Positions 47,912 through 59,418 are shown, counted from the first letter of the stretch. The stretch is 64,000 nucleotides of DNA from Eudromia elegans (GCA_003342815.1 PTEX01000138.1:1144543-1208542); one strand, 5' to 3'. The notes: generated by a model not told the origin, from the sequence alone. Program-made: numbers and translations.

Positions 47912-50900
47912 GTAAGAAGAACAGCTCGGTGTTAGCGTGACAGTGTTCTTAAAGTCCACAAATGTGAGGGTAACATTACCTGAAAATACTCAGGTATACC
48001 TATTTGTGAGGTACTAGTGCTTGCGTGGTAATTTATACATTTTGCCTTTCAGTACTGAAGTACAGTCAGCACGAAAGCTAATTCTGTTAAAAGCAGTGAG
48101 TGAAGCCAGAGTAGCCTGGCTTCTCCCGAACCCCTTTTGAATCACACCAGCTTTTCTTTTTCTTTTTGTAGCTGTGATTTTAAATTTTTTTTTCTGAATC
48201 TTTTTTGAAGTTTTTCTCCTGGAGGACTAATAGGAGGTGATTGACTGCATGGGTTAAACACTGGAAATTAGTGTATCACCCCCTGATAAACGTAACACTG
48301 CATTAAAACTCTGAAAAATAGATTTTTTTTTTTTTTTTTTTGCTGAGGTTATCTTCAGATAACTTAATATTGCATTTTGTCAGATGTGCCTTTAAACTGA
48401 CTAAGAAATAAATGGGTCTGTGTTTAAAAAAAAAAAAAGAAAAAGAAAAAGCTGAAATCCAAGTATAATGCTGCATGAATGCTTAAAAATGTAGATTTTA
48501 AACACACAAAGCGTGAGAGCCAGGACAAAATCAAACTTTGTTGTCAGCTGTTATAAGCTGATTTTCACTCAAAAGCAAACCAATATATATGATATTCACC
48601 ATCCTTTCTATCTAGCTCTCTCTCAAGAGGCTTGCATGGTAAAATACTGCATGAGAGCGGTGTGTAGGCTGCTGCTCTGGTGCTGCACTGGTAGGACAAG
48701 TACTCGCACAAGTAACTGGTGTGAAAGTCACAGACACCTGCGTGGCTGCACCGACAGCTTCCAGAGCCGCCGTGTCCCTCTCGAGCAGAGGGCAGTGCCG
48801 CGTGCCAGGGCCAGCGGCACGCCGCGGCGCTCGGGTACAACGGCACACCGACGGTGACTCTGAGTGTCACCACGGACACCGCGGTGCCGAGCCACGAGCT
48901 GGTGCTGGCCTGGCCCACGCAAGGCACCGGCTGGGCCCCGACCCTGCTAGTTCTGCTCTTGAGTCAGGTTTTAGGGCAGTTTGTCCTGGCAGAACGTCGG
49001 GAACCAGCGTGTTGTCAGCTGGGGATGGCAGCAGGGGCTTGGGCAGCTGGAGCTTCTGGCATGGAGATGCAGGAGGCGACTTAGTGTCGCTGCCATTACC
49101 CCAGAATTTGTCCTTACAAAGCAGATGCCCTCAAAAAGCCATTTGGACATGAACCAATTAAACCAACAATTGGGGTTTTTTAGGAGTGATCATTTTCTTG
49201 AGTGATCTCTTTTAATGGCCTGCTGGCACTTAATGGCATGGACGCAGTTTGCATTTTCTCTTCGCATCAGGACCTCTCAGTCTAGCAGGTTATTCTTGCA
49301 AGGGGCTTTTCAATATTGCTCTTAGTCTATTTCTTACACATTAAATTGAATGTGTAAAAATGTGTAAAATGAATAAAAGCATTGACTGGGAAAATTGACT
49401 GCAGCTTGCACAGATACTAATCTGTGCATGATATTCAGTATACATTGCATGTGCATGTGCATGTTTTATATGTGCCTAGGGGCATTAAAACATAGGTGGA
49501 AGGCAGTTCATCCCTGTTTCTGAGGCCCTGCAGATGGGTTCTTGGCTTCGGTGTCTCGCCCAGTCCAGTGTCAAGCTTCAGCCTCTCTTATTCATGGTAA
49601 AACACAGTGTTTGGGGCAGGTGCTTTGCTCCAGCCCAAACCCGGGGTGCTGGTCTGGTGACACATGGGGGCGCAGAGCAGGTGACCTCGTGGTCACTCCT
49701 GTTCTCGTGCTGTGAAACCCCATGCGGAGCGGCCTCCGCGCTGCCCTGCACCCCCTGCCGCGGCCTCCGCGCTGCCCTGCGCCCCGCAGCCTCCGCGCTG
49801 CCCTGCACCCCCTGCCGCGGCCTCCGCGCTGCCCTGCGCCCCGCAGCCTTCGCTCCGCGCTGCCCTGTGCCCCCCGCCGTGGCCTCTGCGCTGCCCTGCG
49901 CCCCCTGCCGCGGCCTCCGCGCTGCCCTNNNNNNNNNNNNNNNNNNNNNNNNNNNNNNNNNNNNNNNNNNNNNNNNNNNNNNNNNNNNNNNNNNNNNNNN
50001 NNNNNNNNNNNNNGCGGCCTCCGCGCTGCCCTGCGCCCCCCGCCGCGGCCTCCGCGCTGCCCTGCGCCCCCCGCCGCGGCCTCCGCGCTGCCCTGTGCCC
50101 CCCGCCGCAGCCTCCGCGCTGCCCTGCGCCCCGCAGCCTTGGCTCCGCGCTGCCCTGCGCCCCCTGCCGCAGCCTCCGCGCTGCCCTGCGCCCCGCAGCC
50201 TCCACGCTGCCCTGCACCCCCTGCCGCGGCCTCCGCGCTGCCCTGCGCCCCGCAGCCTCCGCGCTGCCCTGTGCCCCCCGCCGCAGCCTCCGCGCTGCCC
50301 TGTGCCCCGCAGCCTTCGCCCCGCGCTGCCCTGTGCCCCGCAGCCTCCGCTCCGCGCTGCCCTGCACCCCCTGCCGCGGCCTCCGCGCTGCACTGCGCCC
50401 CGCAGCCTTCGCTCCGCGCTGCCCTGTGCCCCCCGCCGTGGCCTCTGCACTGCCCTGCGCCCCGCAGCCTTCGCCCGCGCTGCCCTGCGCCCCGCAGCCT
50501 TCGCCCCGCGCGTCCTAGCGCAGCGGAGCCGCCGGCCGGCCCCGGCGCCCTGCGGGAGCTGTTCCCCACCAACCGGGATCCACCCGCTGTCTGTAGCAGG
50601 AGCTGCACAGAAACGGCAGGCAGAGTGAGACCGTTCCTGCAGCTGTAGCTCTACCCGGTACCTAAAGGTCTTTAAAGGAAACAGGTATGGAATTCCCATG
50701 TGGAAAAGGAGACCAACGTTTCAGAGCAGGATTTTACCTTTGTGGTCTTTGGTTGCTTATCTGGTCTACCTTTTGGTTTATGTGTGTTCCGTATGCTGGC
50801 TCTCCTTCCTGGTGTATATATCACCACGGGTATCAGATGAAACATCGTTGTGTTGTGTGGAGCCTTAAAAACTCGTGTGGAAATCCTGGAATTGCTGAGT

Positions 50901-52041
50901 TTCGCTGCCAGGTCCGTGAGCCTGGTCCAAGCTCTGCAGGGTGCCGTGACTAGTTTTAGGTTGTTGGTTACCCCTTTCAGGAGCCTGCTGGCCTTATAGC
51001 TGCAGAAGAAGGTGCTTTAAAATGCTCTAGTATGCTGGTATCAGATGTGATCCCAAAGGCTGCTCTTTCTACCAGGCTTCTGATATTTGCAGAAAACTTA
51101 GAATGATCTCTGAAACGGGGATCCTGTACAGAAGCGCGTTTATTTAAAGCTCCGTCTCTGCTTCCGACGCAGCTCGTGTCGAGCCCTCGCTCTGCAGAGG
51201 GCACTGGCGTTCCCCACGGCCTCGGTGTTATTTACTGGCTTGCCCTGGTAATAGTAGACAGCGCAGACACAATATCACATGTGTGTGACGGGCCCAGAGC
51301 AGCCGGACGAGCGGGACGTGCTGCAGGCAGACCCGGCCTGTGGCTGCCACGTCACTGCTTTGCCCCACAGCGGAGACTTGCACGGTGTTTTCTTACCTGG
51401 GGGTGGGGAAAACCACATCACTGGGTAGTTGCTTTGGCAGTACCTCCTTCCTATCAGTAGTGGCTGGGCAGGAGATGACTAAACCAGGCCCCTGATTTAT
51501 CTTCGAGAGGAGCAGCAGGTCCCTAGGGCACACGCTGCCTGCCCCGGGCAAGTTAATGCTGCATGGAATGGGTATAGTGTAAAATAACCATTCCATTGCT
51601 GCTGCCCAGTGCTGCTCCGCGGAGGGGCCGTGCGTGGCAGCGGGGGGATCTGCTCAGGCAGCCGCTGTCACCCCGGTGCCGTGCAGATGTCCCCCGTGTG
51701 ACCTACAGCCCCCCAGGACAGAGCCCTGCTGCCGTCGTCTCCGGCCTGCTGCTGTTGGCGGTGCTGAGCCCTGCGCCCTCCGCTGTGTGTCTTCATTAGG
51801 GGGCCTGCCAAGACGTGGTGACTCCGTGATAAAAATAGCAGTGACAGACTGTGTGAGCCCCCAGGAGGCTCGTGCTGTGGCGAGTGCCGTGTTCAGAACG
51901 CGCGCGCTGCGGCCGTGCTGAGAAAGCCCCGTCTTCTCTCTTTCAGCAGCGGTCCCTCTTTCGCGTCTTGTCGTACCGATTCTCCTTGGAGTCGGCTGGA
52001 TAGTGGGTTGTGCACTGATGGTTTACATTGTCTTCTCTTGA
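47899..52041 (+). CDS. STRIT1: STRIT1 (DWORF), SERCA-activating micropeptide (gene-level entry, two coding exons)
   Basis: Join 47899-47911 to 51947-52041: a 35-residue peptide beginning MAEP, with membrane core VVPILLGVGWIVGCALMVYI and C-terminus VFS. Known biology: DWORF is a tail-anchored sarcoplasmic-reticulum peptide of heart and slow muscle. It raises Ca2+ uptake by binding SERCA and displacing inhibitors such as phospholamban. Support seen here: the same length as human as I recall it, the shared MAE start, the VPILL-GWIVGC core, a Pro at position 15 and the VFS end. The first exon encodes only four residues plus one base, a strong-context ATG (A at -3, G at +4) precedes gtaaga, and the second acceptor is in phase. 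Position between PLCH1 and MME fits the human locus. Intron 1 is 4.0 kb and carries a minisatellite and an assembly gap. Confidence 0.95.
49722..50515. repeat. C-rich minisatellite, 26-36 bp units, interrupted by an assembly gap
   Basis: Consecutive variants of gcctccgcgctgccctgcgc end in either cccccgcc, ccctgcc or cccgca. They produce 31-bp and 26-bp units, with some longer units carrying an extra cttcgct or cttggct. About 25 units are visible. The G-rich complement has repeated GGGG and GGG runs. The 85 N bases in the middle show that assembly failed here, so true length is unknown. Confidence 0.93.
49929..50013. other. Assembly gap (85 N)
   Basis: A run of 85 unknown bases entirely within the minisatellite. 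The repeat continues in the same register type on both sides. Confidence 0.99.
51947..52041 (+). CDS. STRIT1: STRIT1 coding exon 2 (transmembrane segment and stop)
   Basis: Acceptor gtcttctctctttcag. It completes the split Ala codon and encodes the luminal-to-membrane segment ending MVYIVFS, TGA at 52039-52041. The acceptor is a tandem CAGCAG, so use of the second AG (exon start 51950) gives a 34-residue form lacking one Ala. Exon 2 continues to 52046, where a strong GTAAGT donor begins, leaving only five bases after the stop. Confidence 0.95.
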
Positions 52042-52130
52042 GAGCAGTAAGTGACTCGTACCGTACACCCTCCCCGCTTCCTTTGCTTTGCTCTGCTACC
52101 TGTTCTAATATAAGTTTCTTTGTCCTGCAG

Positions 52131-52260
52131 GAAAGAAGAAGTTACCATGAAGTCGATTAAAAGAACCTGGATGTTAAATTCCAGAATTCGGAATTGAAAT
52201 TTTTAGCCACTAAAATATGTATAAAACATATAAAATGAGTTATTTTTAATATCTGCACTG
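52131..52260 (+). other. STRIT1: STRIT1 noncoding exon 3 / 3' UTR (3' end uncertain)
   Basis: Acceptor tttgtcctgcag at 52130 pairs with the GTAAGT donor at 52047. The exon holds AT-rich 3' UTR. No canonical AATAAA follows. Two TATAAA variants near 52218-52236 could serve for polyadenylation, so the 3' boundary is approximate. A three-exon gene with a noncoding last exon agrees with mammalian STRIT1. The stop is too close to the junction to trigger nonsense-mediated decay. Confidence 0.7.
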
Positions 52261-55200
52261 TAGACACGGTATACACTCTATCCGCAACAAAGGCGTGAGA
52301 TGCTAATTAGAGTTAGGAAGAATCATCAAACCATCACGTATCAAAGAGGACTGAAGCCTTCAGTCATGCATTTAGTGCTTGAATTTTGTGTGTTCTTAAT
52401 ACCTCGTGGGTGTCTCCTGAGATATTTAGGGGCAGAATAGCAAACCATTTGTCTGGGTCTATCTGCAGGGACCGAGTGTGGGCTGACCCTCTGCTCTTCC
52501 CGGGCTTGGGGCCCTGCTGTGCCGCGGCCTGCTCGCGGGCAGCCGTCGAGGCAGTTCAGGCTCTCCCCGCATGGTGGCTGGCAGCATCACAGGCTTTTGG
52601 GTGAGTTAGTCTGTACCATGCAAAGGGGAGTAAGAAAGAGGTGTAACCACTTGTCTTCCCTGCGTTGATCTGCTGGCGTTGCAGTGCAGGCAGCGTCAGC
52701 CTGGGTACAGGGCTGTCACGCTTTCCTTCCAGAACCTGGTTTCACATAAGATATTAATGAATATTGGACATTTACTACGGCTGATACCAGCAGAGGAACT
52801 TCAAACATTTTAGAATCAGGCAGGAATTAATTCCTTGTGGAGCAGGGAAGTATTTTTAGCTTTATTATGAGGAACGTTTCTTGGTCTGTATTGCTATGAA
52901 GCAGAGACATGCGTGTCTTTCAAAAAGAAAACATCGGATTTATTTGCAGTTAGGAGGTCTGTCTGCAATCACGGCTGAGATGCTCTGTGGCTGTTCTCCA
53001 ATGTGAGATGGGTGCAGGACCTCGTGAGCACTCTGATGTGCTTCCATCCGAACTGACCCCTTAATAAGGAGCAGCATTTCCTGACGGACGGTCCCAGGGC
53101 TGAGACGCACAAGATCTAGTCCCTGTTCCCAGCTCTGCTAGGAAACAACTATAGACATGTATATAACTGGGTATTTTTTATTATACAGTGCCAGTGCTTG
53201 GGACCTGCCAGCGACCTGGTCATTTAAAATCCAAAGTGGTGACCAGGTCCCCCCAGCCACAGCATTGCTCCAGCCGCTCGGTTTTGAGCCTGAAGTTCTT
53301 GGTACCAAAAGGTTTCAGTTCTGAGAAGACTAAAGCACCAATGACCCAATCCCCAGCAGCAGCCGAGAATGGACCGGGGAAGGTGTGGGCTGCAGACCGC
53401 AGTGAGGTGCACGTTCAAGGGAAAGAGAAAACATCCGAATGGGGCTGCAAGGAGGAGAGGACTGCGTCATGAGCCCTGGTCTGTGTAATCCCGAGCAGAC
53501 GAGGACGGCGCCTCGATGGGACATGGAGTCTCCAGCCGCGCTCCGCGCCTGGTGCCCCTTAGGGATTCCCCCTTAGGGAAATGAAGGTAACGGAGCGAGA
53601 CGTGTCCCTGGTCATAGGGGAACCACACGAGTCCCCACGCGACCCCCGAGCTGTTGGCCTGGAGCCTGACAGGGCTCTGGGGCGTCCCGGCTCGCAGGGA
53701 GGGGGCTGAGAGCCAGGGGCAGCGCTGTGTGACTGCGGGAGGGGACGGGTCGGGATAACCCCGGAGGGATGGAGATTTCCAGCCCCCACCTGCTCCCTCC
53801 TGAGGGCCCGAACACAACGTGGTGGGTGGCAGCTTGAGAGTCACGTCGCACTCCGATTCCTTGGTGCTTTCGAAATTCTTCCAGAAAACCCAATCTGAGA
53901 ACGGGGTGAGTGCCTTTCTCGTAAGTCCTGATCTCCGTCTTTCCTCGTGAGCCGTCTCCCCGGCCGGCGCGTCCCGGCGCTCCGCGGCTGCTTTGCACTG
54001 GGCCCATGGGGCTGCTCTGAGCTGCTCCACAGCCCTTCCCTTTGCTCCGCTCCCTGCCCGCACCCATGGCCAGGGCCACCCCACGAGCCCCAGCCCACAA
54101 CACTCAACCCCTCCTTTGTATTCTACCTTTCTGCTTGTTCACAAGGTGCTCCTGAAAGAAACGAGAGGCCAGGGAGCATTTTCAGGTGTTTAACAACATT
54201 TGGCACGGAATGCTTCAGCAGCTGAACATTTCCAATAACGTGTGAAGAGGTAAAGTAGAAACATCAAAATGTGTTTTAGTTTTGTCTAGTTTTTGAGAGC
54301 AGAAAGATGTGATTTGGAAAAGCTAAACAAACACTGCTGTAGCTTTTCCTGTCAGATTTCTAGCTAGATCTCGGTGCCTCTTTGGTGTTTATTTTTCTCT
54401 TACGTATTCAACAATGAGATAATGAACTGAGAGCCCTGCTCAAAGGGCGACGATGAAGCGATGCGAAACGGGTTCTAGGGTGGCTCCAGTACGGTGGCGC
54501 CCTCCTGCCACCACGGAGAAGAGCCCCCGGCCAGGCTCCCAGAGGAGAACAAGAGGCCGGTGCCAGGACGGCCCGCAGCCCGCGCGCCGTCGGGGGCGGC
54601 TCCGCGGGGGCTGCCGCGTCGCTCGCGCGGACACCCGCTCAGGGGCGCTGCCGGAGCCTCCGCGCCCAGGGCTGGATGCGGGAGCGGCCCCGTCCCCGCG
54701 CGCGGTCCCGCAGGGCAGCCGGCCCAGCCCGGCCCGTGTGCTCTCCCTGCCGGATCTCCCAGGACCGGCTGCGTGGCGGCCCATGGGCGCGGGACGCTCC
54801 ACGGGCCCCTTGGAGCCGCTGCCCGTGGGGCACCGGGCGGCTTCGTGCCGGGGCTGCCGGGCGTTCTGGCCGTGGGAGGGCGGCTGGGGTTCACCCGGCC
54901 ACAGCCCTGTCCTCGGTGTGTGGGGCTGCGCGCCCTGATCAAAGTGTGGCCCTTCCTTAGGAGCACAGCTGGGGATCGTCTGGAAGGGCCAATGAGTCGC
55001 TGCCAGCACCGAGTGCTTCAAGCTGAGCCGGGTGAGACCGACCTGCTCGTTAGTTGATGCTGGATAATCAAGCAGTGGCTGCTTGTGCTCCTTGTAAGTG
55101 TCTTCTGGGTGGCAATGGAGAGATAGTCACCAAGGCAGCCCGGTACGCGGAAGGTGTCACCTCCTGGAGAAGAGCAGGTACGCGGAATGGGGAAGATAGG

Positions 55201-55780
55201 GCGGGTCGGGACGTCTGGTTCACCGAGTCGGAGCCAGGGGCTGGCCGCGCCGAAGGCAGGAGCGGTGCCTGCGAACGGTGGGAGCGGCGTGGGGAGCCCG
55301 CGGCCCCGCAGCTTGCTCTGCTGGAAGGCGCTCCGAGTCCTGGGGTGTTGGCTGGCGAGGCCGGCAGGCCCTGCTGCTCCTCGCGACACGAGCCCGTCCC
55401 TCGCAGGCCGCCGCGGCTGCCGCCCGTGCTGCCGAGCTCATCACGGCCCGAATGACGTGGCCTCGTTTGGTCCCCTCGTGGTGGCACCGCGGCCGTGTGA
55501 GACACTTGGGCACAGGCCCCGCTCCGTAAGAAGGCCCAGCTAGTGCAGGAGCTCTCACAGCGGCGTGAGTTGAGAGAAGGCCCTGGAACACAACTAAGTA
55601 GAGAATATTTTTGGAGGGCAAAAATATTTTATGAATAATTTTATGACAAAGGACCAAGGCACCCGGCCTTGGTTGACAGGCTGTAAATCAGTCTGTGTGC
55701 CTCTCTAGGTGAATCCTAGGCAATTAACTTCACGGTGACTCTTAATATCTCCATCACTGTTGTATGTTCAGATTGAATTG

Positions 55781-55781
<1 letters not shown>

Positions 55782-55810
<29 letters not shown>
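55782..55810. repeat. T homopolymer, 29 bases
   Basis: An uninterrupted run of T. It could be an internal simple repeat or the poly(A) of an old minus-strand retroposon, but no retroposon body is recognisable. Confidence 0.95.
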
Positions 55811-55813
<3 letters not shown>

Positions 55814-57508
55814 GTAGATGGATCAAATGTGGCAAGTTTCATTGTTGGGTCATTTTCTGGATGTTCTTTTCTTGAGTTTCTTTCTTTTTCCCTTAAATCA
55901 CTCCTGATCGCCCTCCTGCAGGAGCGCGCTCTTCCTCTGGCAGTTTATCTCGTTGCTTTCCTCAAAGAGGACCCGACTTGTCCCTTGTGCGTGTGCCGGG
56001 TGCCAAAGCCACCCAGCGCTGCCGGCGCGGCGCTCGCGGGCTCCCTCGGCAGAGCCGGCGCTGCCCTTTCGCTCCCCGGCATCCCCCGGCGCCGTTCCCG
56101 CTGCCCCCGCGCTCCTGCTGCCGGCTCCGCTCGCTGCCGCCTGCCCGAGGGCAGGGGTCTCTGAGGACGGCGAGGCCGCCTTGGGGACGCAGCGCGGGCG
56201 TCCCGCAGCACGGGTGTGCCGTCGCCAGGTCCCCGCCTGCGGCTCCGGCAGGGAGGGCAGGTGCTTCGTGCCGAGCTCGTGGAACCGCTAGAGGGAAGCG
56301 GGGCCCTGTCACCCAAGCTGGACTCGGTGTGAAACCTGTCAGTGTGCGCAGGGTAGAAGTGACGAGGCGCTAGAACACGACGCCGAGAGGCAGAAATGTC
56401 CCTCGGCCTTGTCTGTGCTTTTGGAGGGCTTTGTAAACACTTGCCGTGCCCTCTCTATAAATACTCCCTGACACACTCGTGCTTGGAGACGGAGAAGCCT
56501 CTGAGCTGTAATTAGCTTGCAGGCTGTGGGGAAAGGCGCGTTCGGGGCGTCGCGGCTTGCTCGCTGTGAGTAGCTCATCTCGGAGTGTTACGGTTCTTTT
56601 ATGCAGGGCAGAAGCTCCCTTTCTGCGAGTGCAGCTCCTGCAATTAGGGCAGGCAATCCGAATTAAGGGTGGGTGGTGGAAGTCACGGCCTCTCGACGAG
56701 CCCGGGTGTTTTCAGGTGGCACCACTCGCCTTCGCGGGGCTTGCAGCTTCGCTGGGGCTGCTGCTGAGGAGCGGCCTCGTTTGCTCCCCAGGGCTCCAGC
56801 CCCTCGGTGGTGCCGGCACGGGCAGCAACACAGGAGGGCATCTGCTCAGTGGCGCTGGGGTCGGTGTCACGTGCACACACGGGCGCCAGCGAGGCTAGTG
56901 CAGCTGAGAGTACTTGGGTTCCTGCCTTGTCCACGTCTTCCTTTTTTTCCATCTTTCTTAGTCAAATAACTACTTAGATCCAATCCGTCTTTGTAGGTAT
57001 TTTCTGGATGTCCATTTGCTTGATTCCGTTAACGAAAGCAGTTCCCTTTTGGCCTCTCAGCAGTCAGCAATGACTAGTGCAATTTTGCCATTTCCCCTTG
57101 GCAAGTTGATGGTCTGTGATGAATTAGATGAGGAGAGGGGAAAGCAGCAGCCAGGGAGTTGGGCGGTGCAGGGAGTCCCGCCGTCGTGGCCGTGAACGGT
57201 GCCGCAGTCTCCCTCGGCCGACGTGGCCCTCGCAGGGTTGGCTTCCCCCGGCAGCGTCTGCTCTGCCCCGGTGCCTTCTGCAGGGGCAGCCTGGTTTGTG
57301 ACCAGCAAAGAACGACCTTTCCTTGGGCGTATTTGTGAATCCTCCTTTCTTGCTCCATGAAAAGAGCTAACATGAAACCAGAGGTAGCTATTTTTGTGTT
57401 TGCAGGTCATGCACAAGTGAAAATACTTAGGTACTGAGCCTGAAAACAAGAGGCAGGAATAGGCCGCTTCGGCACCAGTGACACTGACACCAGGAACCGC
57501 TATGAGCT

Positions 57509-57608
57509 CGGCCACGGGCAGGGGCAGGGGCTGCAGCACGGGCAGGGGCAGGGGCTGCAGCTCGGCCAGGGGCAGGGGCTGCAGCACGGGCAGGGGCTGC
57601 AGCTCGGC
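57509..57608 (+). repeat. G-rich tandem repeat with G-quadruplex potential
   Basis: Four consecutive variants of cacgggcaggggcaggggctgcag or ctcggccaggggcaggggctgcag. Closely spaced GGG and GGGG runs on the plus strand satisfy the usual G4 pattern. The open frames across it are low-complexity repeat translations. Confidence 0.85.
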
Positions 57609-58209
57609 CTCCGCTGGTCGCTCTTCGCAGCGCTTAGAATTTTTCTGCATGCACCGACTTATTCTGTATAAAAATGGGTATGTTTGCCATCCTAGTCACA
57701 AGGTAGAGAAACTACATTTAATGATTTTGTTGCATTTAATATTAATTATTTTTCATTTAGTAACTCACTGGTTTGTTACTTTCTGAATTTCTGTATCCTT
57801 GGTACATGTTGGTACGTAAAATGAGTGTAGCAGTATTTCCTACGTCATAGTTCTGTGGCCCTGAACGTGTAAAAGCTGGAGTTTCGTGTGGACATGGTAA
57901 GGTAGTGATGAAGAGTGTGGAAAAGGCCCGTGCCCGAGGCAGAGGAGCAGAGCGGGTGCAGCGGAGCACGGGAAGCGCCCGGGGCTCGTCTCCGGTGCCG
58001 CTCCGCCGTGTCGCCGGCTCCGCGTCGCCGCTCGCTGCCTGCCGCGCTCGGCGGGGCGCGGGGGGCGCGGGGGGCCAGGCCAGGGAGCGCCGAGCGCCGC
58101 CCCTCCGCTCTGCGCCGCGGCCCTCCCAGACACCGGCACCTGCGTGGGGCAGGAACTCACTTACGGGGAAGGTATTCCTTGTATTTGCTATACGGAACAC
58201 ACATCACAC

Positions 58210-59418
58210 TTGACTCATAATTTCAGTTTATTATCAAAATGTTTTTATCAGATGACAAACTCGGAAAGCTAAAAGGAACATAGGTTTTTAAATATACTTG
58301 TTGTAGCAGTCATCTGAGGTATCTGGTACCTATTTTTGGAAATCTCAGTTTGCTTTGATACACAAAGCAGTAAGTTCCTTTGCAACCTGCATGAGAATGT
58401 TCAGTACCTATTATTGCAGATTTAAAGCCTTTACCTCTCTTGTTTAAAGCTCCATTCTTGCAAGCAGCTGTGCAAATTTACTGATGTGAGGACTGGCATC
58501 AATCAGAACATGTACAAAGTACGTGCAGGATTGGGTCCCAAACGCTGGGGAGGTCAGTCTGGAAACGTGTGTGTTGGCAGACTTTGTCTTATTGCCCGAC
58601 TCCATGATTACCTCGACTTCCCCGATTTACAGCCACTGATAAAGTATATTACAATACTTCAAGTCAAAAGTGTAGCTCAGAATTAAATATAAAAACTATG
58701 ATTTATACATTACTAGAAATTTTAAAAAAGACCAGCCTTTAGAGAAAGCAAGAAAGAGCTTAGAAAATTGTGAAAGGATCTTTGAGCGCAATATTACAGG
58801 TTACATGTTGAAAAATTAATAAATTACCTACAATTGTAATTTGGCTGCAAAGCGGTAAATAAAAACATGTATATAGTGACTTTAGTTAAGTAACTCAGCA
58901 ATTATTCCACTCTGTATGAATTAGGACAGGTCTTTGGACTCCTCCTGTGTCAATGGTTTCAAGTACAAACGAAAGCAGTCGGTAGAGGTGATGTATGGAG
59001 CAGCGGGGGCTCCCGGGCCTGACGCCGCTGCCCCGGAGCGTCACGCCGCGGCCAGATCCCGGCGCCCAGGAGCCCGGCTCGGCGGGCGTCTCCTTTCCCT
59101 GGCGGGAAGCGCGTTCCCAGCGCGGCCCAGAGAGGCTTCTGCGCCCGCAGGGAAAGAGGAGGCGCCCGGCGCTGCCGAGCAGCCGCGGGGCAGCCCAGGG
59201 CAGCGGGGCCCGCGCTCCGCGACCCGCTCCTGCTGCCCGGCTTTCAGTGGTTCATTGAGGATTGCTCTGCTGAGACTGGCTACGTTTGCTGTTTGCCAGC
59301 CATTACTGTGACTTTTGTAGTGTATTTCCCTCATTTTTCTTCCCTCCTCCCGTTCTCAAAATTAGTTTAGGATTTCTTTTTCTGTAAAGCTTCTTAAGAC
59401 GCAAGGTTTACTGTCCTG
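58210..59418 (-). other. MME: Probable MME 3' UTR, containing a CpG-rich block
   Basis: Sequence between the MME stop and the first AATAAA on the minus strand. About 58990-59235 is strikingly GC- and CpG-rich compared with the AT-rich remainder. The extent is inferred from the polyadenylation signal only. Confidence 0.5.
58227..58232 (-). promoter_or_regulatory. MME: Candidate MME polyadenylation signal (AATAAA)
   Basis: AATAAA on the minus strand about 1.2 kb past the stop. It is followed within about 25 bases by a GT-rich stretch (tgtgatgtgtgttc), a good downstream element. Confidence 0.55.

Larger units (their letters stand above)
47912..51946 (+). other. STRIT1: STRIT1 intron 1
   Basis: A 4.0-kb intron. 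It holds a T run (48330-48343), an A-rich tract (48426-48450), a CpG-rich patch (about 48720-48960), the large minisatellite at 49722-50515 and moderately GC-rich sequence at 51590-51800. I recognise no other gene. The long frames at 49534-50699 are translations of the minisatellite. Confidence 0.8.
52261..58200. other. Intergenic sequence between STRIT1 and MME with many CpG-rich blocks
   Basis: GC-rich blocks lie at about 53640-54100, 54480-54900, 55190-55520, 55940-56300 and 57960-58140, separated by AT-rich DNA. They are stop-poor on both strands, giving long but mutually overlapping open frames with Ala/Arg/Pro/Gly bias. None matches a known protein. No splice-linked reading was found. 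Confidence 0.5.

Noticed and set aside
49534..50699. Several 220-370 codon open frames on both strands
   Set aside because: They are translations of the C-rich minisatellite and run through the N gap. The repeated Ala/Arg/Pro/Cys units and simultaneous openness of many frames show they are not proteins.
54440..56373. Multiple 100-190 codon Ala/Arg/Gly/Pro-rich frames
   Set aside because: GC-rich stop-poor blocks open in several frames on both strands, with no domain or codon-periodic signal.
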